NCBI GenBank assembly: GCA_009928265.1 | Contig: RFPR01000133.1 | Location: 1-5,760, forward strand | From: Pseudomonadota bacterium | Lineage (GTDB): Bacteria; Verrucomicrobiota; Verrucomicrobiia; Chthoniobacterales; UBA6821 | Direction: 5' to 3' | Length of the DNA: 5,760 bases | Part shown: in pieces, positions 1 to 4,251 of the stretch | Numbering within the stretch: the first letter of the stretch is position 1 | How the letters are laid out: each line of letters opens with the position of its first letter | Notes under the pieces: model-generated | The model's input: the letters and a program-made list of their open reading frames with translations, nothing else | The model's database searches: none | Told to the model about the DNA's origin: nothing | Position numbers and translations under genes: made by a program

Positions 1-17
1 GAAAAACCACCGATCCC

Positions 18-1274
18 ATGACCAAGAAACCCTGGTTCAGCAACCTCAAGTGCCGCGAATGCGGACGCCTCTACGAGAAGGAGGCGATCCATATCTGCGA
101 GTTTGACTTCGGACCGCTGGAAGCCGCGTACGACTACGAGGCCATCCGCGGCGTGCTCACCCGCGAACTCATCGAGTCCCGCCCCCAGACAATGTGGCGT
201 TACCGTGAGCTTCTCCCGATCGACGGCGAACCGACCGTCGGCACGCAGGTTGGTTTTACCCCGCTGGTGAAGGCCGATCGACTCGCCAAGAAGCTCGGCA
301 TCCGCGAGCTCTGGATCAAGAATGATTCGGTTAATTACCCGACTCTTTCCTTTAAGGACCGCGTGGTCTCCGTAGCACTGAGCCGTGCCCGCGAGCTTGG
401 ATTCGAGGTCGTTGCCTGTGCCTCCACCGGCAATCTAGCCAACTCCGTCGCAGCCAACGCCGCCAACGCCGGCCTGAAGAGCTATGTGCTGATCCCCTCG
501 AACCTAGAGCAGGGAAAGGTGCTCGGCTCACTCGTCTATGGCACCAATGTCATCGGCATCACCGGCCCCTATGATCAGGTAAATCGTCTCTGTTCCGAGA
601 TCGCCGGCAAGTATGGCTGGGGCTTCGTGAATGTGAACCTGCGACCGTACTACGCGGAGGGATCCAAGACCATGGGCTTCGAGATCGCCGAACAGCTCGG
701 CTGGAAGCTGCCGCAACACACCGTAGCCTGTATGGCCTCGGGGTCTCTTCTGACCAAGATTCATAAGGCCTACAAGGAGTTCATCGATCTCGGTATCGTC
801 GAGAAGAGCGACTTCACCATCCACGGTGCCCAGGCCACCGGATGCTCTCCGATCAGCGCCGCGTTCAAGGCAGGCACCGACATCGTCAAGCCGGTCCAGA
901 ACCCTGATACTATTGCCAAATCGCTGGCCATCGGCACACCAGCCGACGGCTACTACGCGATCCGCTCCATGCGCGAGACCGGCGGTAGCTGCGAGGATGC
1001 CACCGACGAGGAGATCGTTGAGGGCATCAAGTTGCTGGCCGAATACGCCGGCATCTTCGCCGAGACGGCTGGCGGTGTCACGGTTGCCTGTGCCAAGAAG
1101 CTCATCGCCTCGGGCAAGATTCCCAAGGAGGAGAGCGCCGTGCTTTGCATCACCGGCCACGGCCTCAAGACTCAGGAAGCGATCGTCGGCAAGGTAGGTG
1201 AGCCCCGCATCATCGGCGCCAGCCTCCGCGAATTCGAGGCCCTCGTCGCAGACGAAGTCGCCATCAAATCCTGA
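18..1274 (+). CDS. thrC: Threonine synthase (PLP-dependent, fold type II)
   Basis: The 418-residue product matches threonine synthase, which converts O-phospho-L-homoserine to threonine in the cytoplasm. Visible marks are the PLP-binding lysine in SFKDR (Lys113), the ASTGNLANS substrate/phosphate loop (135-143), a glycine-rich SGS stretch near 241-243, and a C-terminal ITGHGLK motif (378-384). The N-terminus carries a zinc-ribbon-like knuckle, Cys12-x2-Cys15 and then Cys27, but the expected fourth ligand position (residue 30) is Asp. The ATG at 18 puts this knuckle at its usual place near the N-terminus. The frame stays open to the window edge, so a longer start cannot be excluded, and no Shine-Dalgarno sequence is visible in the 17 bases upstream. 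A CysO-like sulfur carrier and a NIL-domain gene follow with short gaps on the same strand. This raises the possibility that the enzyme, or a paralogue role of it, uses carrier-bound sulfur to make homocysteine instead of, or as well as, threonine. The family call is firm; the exact reaction is less so. Confidence 0.93.
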   Translation: MTKKPWFSNLKCRECGRLYEKEAIHICEFDFGPLEAAYDYEAIRGVLTRELIESRPQTMWRYRELLPIDGEPTVGTQVGFTPLVKADRLAKKLGIRELWIKNDSVNYPTLSFKDRVVSVALSRARELGFEVVACASTGNLANSVAANAANAGLKSYVLIPSNLEQGKVLGSLVYGTNVIGITGPYDQVNRLCSEIAGKYGWGFVNVNLRPYYAEGSKTMGFEIAEQLGWKLPQHTVACMASGSLLTKIHKAYKEFIDLGIVEKSDFTIHGAQATGCSPISAAFKAGTDIVKPVQNPDTIAKSLAIGTPADGYYAIRSMRETGGSCEDATDEEIVEGIKLLAEYAGIFAETAGGVTVACAKKLIASGKIPKEESAVLCITGHGLKTQEAIVGKVGEPRIIGASLREFEALVADEVAIKS

Positions 1275-1317
1275 CTTTCCCCATCACCGATTACCTAAAC
1301 CCTATCCCCTAATTCCC

Positions 1318-1590
1318 ATGCCCATCGTCCGCATCCCCACGCCGCTCCGTAAACTCACCAACAACCAGGAGGAGGTCAACGCCTCCGGCGCCACACTCGG
1401 TGCCGTCCTGGACGAACTCAATGCCTCCTTTCCCGGCCTCGGCGAGCGCATCGTCGATGAGAACGGCGTGATCCGCCGATTCGTGAACATCTTCGTCAAT
1501 GACGAGGACGTGCGTTTCCTTCAGGAAAAGGAGACTCCGGTCAAGGAAGCGGATGTCATCTCCATCGTTCCCGCTATCGCCGGGGGATAG
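1318..1590 (+). CDS. MoaD/ThiS-family sulfur carrier protein, CysO-like
   Basis: This is a 90-residue ubiquitin-fold (beta-grasp) protein ending in Ala-Gly-Gly, the C-terminus that an E1-like enzyme adenylates and converts to a thiocarboxylate. From memory it resembles Mycobacterium tuberculosis CysO closely: an early IPTPLR strand (6-11), ASGATLGAVLDEL (22-34), RRFVNIFVNDEDVRF (53-67) and a final IVPAIAGG (83-90). CysO delivers sulfide to the PLP enzyme CysM, whereas MoaD serves molybdopterin and ThiS serves thiamine synthesis. No molybdopterin or thiamine gene lies nearby, and a fold-type-II PLP enzyme (thrC) sits directly upstream, so an amino-acid sulfur role is favoured by inference. The frame is open upstream into thrC, but the ATG at 1318 is preferred: it gives the normal family length and begins right at the first beta strand. 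The 43-nt gap after thrC has no clear ribosome binding site. The Gly-Gly is already terminal, so no Mec/JAMM-type trimming would be needed. No activating E1 (MoeB/ThiF) gene is in the window. Confidence 0.9.
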   Translation: MPIVRIPTPLRKLTNNQEEVNASGATLGAVLDELNASFPGLGERIVDENGVIRRFVNIFVNDEDVRFLQEKETPVKEADVISIVPAIAGG

Positions 1591-1631
1591 TCCCCTTGCC
1601 ATTGCGACGGTAACCTCCGAATCTTCCTTCC

Positions 1632-1874
1632 ATGGAAACAACCCGCCTCTGGCTCATGTATCCGGCGAAGCTTATCACGCGCCCCATCGTGTATGAGCTC
1701 GGGCACAAGTTCTCCGTCACGACGAATGTCCGCCAGGCCAGCGTCACCAACGAGATTGGCCTTGTCTGTCTCGAATTGATCGGCGAACGCGGCGAGACCA
1801 AGAGGGCCATCGCGTGGCTCGAGGAGCTTGGAGTGAAGGTCGAACCCGTCGAGATCAACACGATCGAGGGCTGA
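1632..1874 (+). CDS. NIL-domain small protein
   Basis: This 80-residue protein consists almost entirely of one NIL domain, the ACT-like alpha/beta domain also found at the C-terminus of the methionine importer ATPase MetN and in NIL-ferredoxin proteins linked to homocysteine formation in methanogens. The pattern is a first strand near TRLWLMYPA (4-12), a helix through ITRPIVYELGHKF (15-27), a TNEIGLVCLEL core strand (39-49), a helix with TKRAIAWLEELG (56-67) and a closing strand VKVEPVEI (68-75). There is no ferredoxin, ATPase or membrane part, so it probably acts as a regulatory or ligand-sensing subunit, or as a partner of another protein. The ATG at 1632 gives a full domain with little excess. 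It follows the carrier gene by 41 nt on the same strand with no strong Shine-Dalgarno sequence. Its place after thrC and a CysO-like carrier suggests work in methionine/threonine sulfur metabolism, perhaps sensing methionine or docking the carrier; that function is inference. Confidence 0.82.
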   Translation: METTRLWLMYPAKLITRPIVYELGHKFSVTTNVRQASVTNEIGLVCLELIGERGETKRAIAWLEELGVKVEPVEINTIEG

Positions 1875-1878
1875 AGGC

Positions 1879-1898
1879 TTCTCCCTAGCTGGGGAGGA
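1879..1898 (+). terminator. Possible hairpin after the thrC-carrier-NIL set
   Basis: Five nucleotides after the NIL stop codon, CTCCC (1881-1885) pairs with GGGAG (1892-1896). T1880 with G1897 (wobble) and T1879 with A1898 extend the stem to about seven pairs around a 6-nt loop. No T-tract follows, so this is a weak candidate terminator or a leader hairpin of the next gene. The 3' arm is also purine-rich (GGGGAGGAA) and could be mistaken for a ribosome binding site, but the TTG that follows reads into a stop two codons later. Confidence 0.3.
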
Positions 1899-1913
1899 AT
1901 TGCGCTGATCGCT

Positions 1914-1920
1914 GAAGAGG
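1914..1920 (+). promoter_or_regulatory. Possible ribosome binding site for the protease gene
   Basis: A purine run, GAAGAGG, ends 13 nt before the GTG start at 1934. It resembles a Shine-Dalgarno sequence, but the spacing is longer than the usual 5-10 nt. It is the only purine-rich run this close to a start among the complete genes of the window, which fits a gene expressed under different rules from its neighbours, but the support is weak. Confidence 0.3.
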
Positions 1921-1933
1921 ATATCTTTGTGTA

Positions 1934-3607
1934 GTGACGCGGAAACATCACTCCGGTCTGTTGCTAGGGATACTGGCGGCCTTCGCCGTACAGTTTTTTG
2001 CGTTTGAGTATCTTGGCGCTCAGACCCCTGCGTTCTTCGGTATCGATAGCAACAACATCCTCGTCAATCTTGCCGAGGCGACCGGCGCCTCAACCTTTTA
2101 CTCCAACGGGATCTATGGACAGGGAGTCACTGCCTGGGTCGTGGATGCCCAACTGGCTGGGGCCGATCTTTATCCCGCACTGGCCATCACCAATCTCACC
2201 GCAACCTATCTTCCGGCGGATGCCGTCACGACTCCGGGAGATCATGCGACGTGGTGCGCAGCCCTGCTGGGCGGCTATGCTCCCCCCGGCTATTACGTGA
2301 ATACTGGTATCGCTCCGGGTGTTTCGATCGGATCCGCTGCACTAGCCACCACGCTTAATCCGGACGGATCCTTTGATATGTCCACCAATTCGATCGTGGC
2401 CTACAGGTATGCCGCTTCCCGTGCCGACGTCCTTTCCACGAGCATTGGCGACTCCTCGGACAACTCGGGTGTCGGGACCATGAGCGGCCTGCTTGATTCA
2501 CTCGCCCGTGATCATCCCAACACCGTCATTGTGGCCGCAGCGGGCAATGACGGACCCGATTCGGGGACTGTGGGAGGACCAGCCTCGGGGTACAACACGA
2601 TTTCCGTCGGTGCGCTCAGCGGGCCCACGAATTACTCAACGGTGGCTTCGTTTTCCTCGCGTGGCACTCTACAGACCGCCTGGTATGATGGAACCAACAC
2701 GTCTGTGTATGGAGGAGGTGTTGCCTCCAGGGCAGGGGTGGATCTGGTTGCTCCGGGAAGCGACATCGTGATGCCGGTCCAGGTCACTTTGAATTCCATC
2801 AATTATTACAGCATTGCCGGGACCAGCTTTGCGGCCCCCTTGGTTGCGGGCGGGGCCGCCTTGCTCGACAGCACGGCCAAGACGTATTTCAATGCCTCAA
2901 TCACCAATGCCGCAACGCGCAGCGAGGTGATCAAGGCGGTTCTCATGAACTCTGCGGACAAGCTTTCCGGGTGGGATAATGGACAGCACATCGTGGATGG
3001 AGTCATCACCACCACACAGGCGCTCGATTGGGCAATGGGTGCGGGAAGAATGAATCTCAACGAGGCCTTTTCCCAGTACACGACCAGCGCGGTGATCACC
3101 ACCGGATCTGGCATTTCTGAGACAGGATTCACGGCTCCGATCGAGTCCGTGGGTTGGGCCTTCGGAACTGCATCCCTGAGGGGTCACAACGATTACCGGT
3201 TCCTGAACCAGTTGCTCGGGGGGCAGCAACTTTCCGTCACCCTTGCCTGGATGCGTGACCGCACGTGGAACAGCCAGATCGCCGACTATGTGGATGTGGC
3301 TCAAGCCGAACTCGACCTGATGATCTACAGGATCACCTCTGATGGGGAGCAACTCATCGCCCAAAGCATCAGTCCCGTCGGAACTGTTCAGGAACTCTCG
3401 TTTCTTCTCGGGGATCCAGGCACCTACGGTATCCGCGTGGGATACTCGACCAACCTGTTCGATTTCTCGGGTACTTATGCCATGCAGGACTATGGCCTTG
3501 CTTGGTCTGCCCAAGGAGTTCCTGAACCTGGTGTCTGGGCACTATTTTTCATCGGGACTGGGATTCTCCTGTTTCATTGCCGGAAAAAAATGCTTCCTGC
3601 TGGCTAG
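1934..3607 (+). CDS. Secreted subtilisin-like (S8) serine protease with PEP-CTERM sorting signal
   Basis: The 557-residue protein begins with a signal peptide: basic TRKHH, a hydrophobic stretch from about 8 to 24, and likely cleavage near Ala29. The S8 catalytic domain spans about 57-380, with Asp71 (in AWVVDAQ), His104 (in GDHATWC), oxyanion Asn205 (in AAAGNDGP) and nucleophile Ser298 (in AGTSFAAPLVAGG). The set is complete, but the flanks are divergent: DAQ replaces the usual D-[ST]-G, and HATW replaces HGTH. Only about 28 residues separate the signal peptide from the domain, so no inhibitor-type propeptide is present. Residues ~385-527 are beta-rich, with LSVTLAWMRD and GTYGIRVGY segments, resembling the C-terminal beta-sandwich domains of secreted bacterial proteases. 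The tail is a PEP-CTERM signal: VPEP (529-532), a hydrophobic span from 535 to about 547, then CRKK. An exosortase elsewhere would cleave it and release or anchor the protein at the surface. The GTG start keeps the basic n-region, and a stop lies seven codons upstream. It is probably transcribed separately from the thrC set. The substrate is unknown; nutrient proteolysis or processing of other PEP-CTERM proteins is possible. Confidence 0.9.
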   Translation: MTRKHHSGLLLGILAAFAVQFFAFEYLGAQTPAFFGIDSNNILVNLAEATGASTFYSNGIYGQGVTAWVVDAQLAGADLYPALAITNLTATYLPADAVTTPGDHATWCAALLGGYAPPGYYVNTGIAPGVSIGSAALATTLNPDGSFDMSTNSIVAYRYAASRADVLSTSIGDSSDNSGVGTMSGLLDSLARDHPNTVIVAAAGNDGPDSGTVGGPASGYNTISVGALSGPTNYSTVASFSSRGTLQTAWYDGTNTSVYGGGVASRAGVDLVAPGSDIVMPVQVTLNSINYYSIAGTSFAAPLVAGGAALLDSTAKTYFNASITNAATRSEVIKAVLMNSADKLSGWDNGQHIVDGVITTTQALDWAMGAGRMNLNEAFSQYTTSAVITTGSGISETGFTAPIESVGWAFGTASLRGHNDYRFLNQLLGGQQLSVTLAWMRDRTWNSQIADYVDVAQAELDLMIYRITSDGEQLIAQSISPVGTVQELSFLLGDPGTYGIRVGYSTNLFDFSGTYAMQDYGLAWSAQGVPEPGVWALFFIGTGILLFHCRKKMLPAG

Positions 3608-3611
3608 TGCC

Positions 3612-3623
3612 GCCTGATCAGGC
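3612..3623. promoter_or_regulatory. Perfect 12-bp palindrome upstream of rpiB
   Basis: GCCTGATCAGGC is a perfect inverted repeat lying in the 28-nt gap between the protease stop and the rpiB ATG, ending 12 nt before the start codon. It could bind a dimeric regulator or form a small hairpin with a 4-nt loop that affects translation. A perfect 12-bp palindrome can also occur by chance at this GC content, so the regulatory role is only a suggestion. Confidence 0.25.
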
Positions 3624-3635
3624 TACCAAATCACC

Positions 3636-4088
3636 ATGAAAATTTCTCTTGGCAGCGACCACGCAGGATTTGAATACAAACAGGCCATCGCCGATATGCT
3701 CCGCGCTCAGGGGCATGAGGTGATCGATTGCGGCACTCACACTGCTGACTCGACTGATTACCCTCTCTGGTGCATTCCCGCTGCCGAAAAAGTTGCCGAT
3801 GGGGAAGCTGAGAAGGGCATCGTCTTTGGTGGTTCCGGCAACGGCGAGGCCATCGCCGCCAATAAGGTGAAGGGGATCCGATGTGCCATCGCCTGGAGCG
3901 ATGACACGGCCCGCCTCGGCAGTGAGCACAACAATGCCAACGTCCTTTCCATCGGCGAGCGCATGGTCTCCCTCGAGACCGCCAAGCGCCTGGTGGACAT
4001 CTGGCTCTCAACCCCTTTCGAGGGTGGGCGCCATCTCAAGCGGATTGAAGAACTGGCCAAGTACGAATCAGGCCTCCCAATGCAGTAA
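3636..4088 (+). CDS. rpiB: Ribose-5-phosphate isomerase B
   Basis: This 150-residue cytoplasmic enzyme of the RpiB/LacAB family interconverts ribose 5-phosphate and ribulose 5-phosphate in the non-oxidative pentose phosphate pathway. Family marks are SDHAG (7-11, with Asp8-His9), the GGSGNGEAIAANK anion/active-site loop (65-77), EHNNANV (97-103, with the ring-opening His98) and the phosphate-binding GGRHLKR segment (130-136). The loop carries Gly65 where Escherichia coli RpiB has its catalytic Cys, and Glu71 where the mycobacterial type has its Glu base, so this is the Glu-base subclass. Length is normal for the family. The ATG at 3636 starts directly on the MKISLGSDHAG first strand and has no visible Shine-Dalgarno sequence. 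It lies 28 nt after the protease gene on the same strand, but the functions are unrelated, so co-transcription is uncertain. It converges with the metal ATPase gene across a structured 163-bp gap. Confidence 0.95.
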   Translation: MKISLGSDHAGFEYKQAIADMLRAQGHEVIDCGTHTADSTDYPLWCIPAAEKVADGEAEKGIVFGGSGNGEAIAANKVKGIRCAIAWSDDTARLGSEHNNANVLSIGERMVSLETAKRLVDIWLSTPFEGGRHLKRIEELAKYESGLPMQ

Positions 4089-4092
4089 TGCT

Positions 4093-4170
4093 GGTGCTTT
4101 TAGCGCCGCGCTGTGTTGCTGCTCACTCGCAGTAGCTCTACTACAGCTTCATTCGCGCGTCTTGCGCGGC
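4093..4170. repeat. Structured intergenic element with nested inverted and direct repeats
   Basis: The convergent gap 4089-4251 begins with a dense set of symmetric elements. GGTGCT (4093-4098) can pair with AGCGCC (4102-4107) through one G-T wobble. GCCGCGC (4105-4111) is an exact inverted match of GCGCGGC (4164-4170). Between them AGTAG (4131-4135) mirrors CTACT (4138-4142), and GCTG (4118-4121) mirrors CAGC (4144-4147). CTCACTCGC (4122-4130) is also repeated imperfectly as TTCATTCGC (4148-4156), 7 of 9 positions matching. This layered symmetry is typical of dispersed intergenic palindromic units and could also end transcription from both sides. No second copy lies in this window, so its repeat status is inferred. 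It is read through by frames in several directions, but nothing resembles a protein. Confidence 0.45.
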
Positions 4171-4202
4171 ATCCAAAATCCCTACGCATTTTTCGGCGTT
4201 CT

Positions 4203-4221
4203 CTGGATACCTCTTATCCAG
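4203..4221. terminator. 7-bp hairpin between rpiB and the metal ATPase
   Basis: CTGGATA (4203-4209) and TATCCAG (4215-4221) form a perfect 7-bp stem with a 5-nt loop. It lies about 30 nt beyond the ATPase stop on the minus strand and 115 nt beyond the rpiB stop on the plus strand. Neither side has a T-tract in the right place, so it is a candidate factor-assisted or bidirectional terminator, or part of the neighbouring repeat element, rather than a classic intrinsic terminator. Confidence 0.35.
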
Positions 4222-4251
4222 CCAACTCCACTCCTAATAGTCTAACAGTTT

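Noticed and set aside
528..1160. A 210-codon open frame on the minus strand inside thrC
   Set aside because: It lies wholly within a well-supported gene in the opposite direction, its translation has no recognisable domain, and long antisense frames are expected in GC-rich coding DNA.
1198..1317. Longer N-terminal extension of the carrier gene starting inside thrC
   Set aside because: The extra 40 residues are Ser/Pro-rich and unlike the family, and the ATG at 1318 starts exactly at the first beta strand of the beta-grasp fold.
1900..1927. Possible sigma-70 promoter (TTGCGC, 16-nt spacer, TATCTT) before the protease gene
   Set aside because: Only 3 of 6 and 4 of 6 positions match the consensus, and transcription would begin almost at the GTG start; too weak to annotate.
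3883..4245. A plus-strand open frame running from inside rpiB across the convergent gap
   Set aside because: It overlaps rpiB in another frame and reads through the palindromic element; the translation resembles no protein family.
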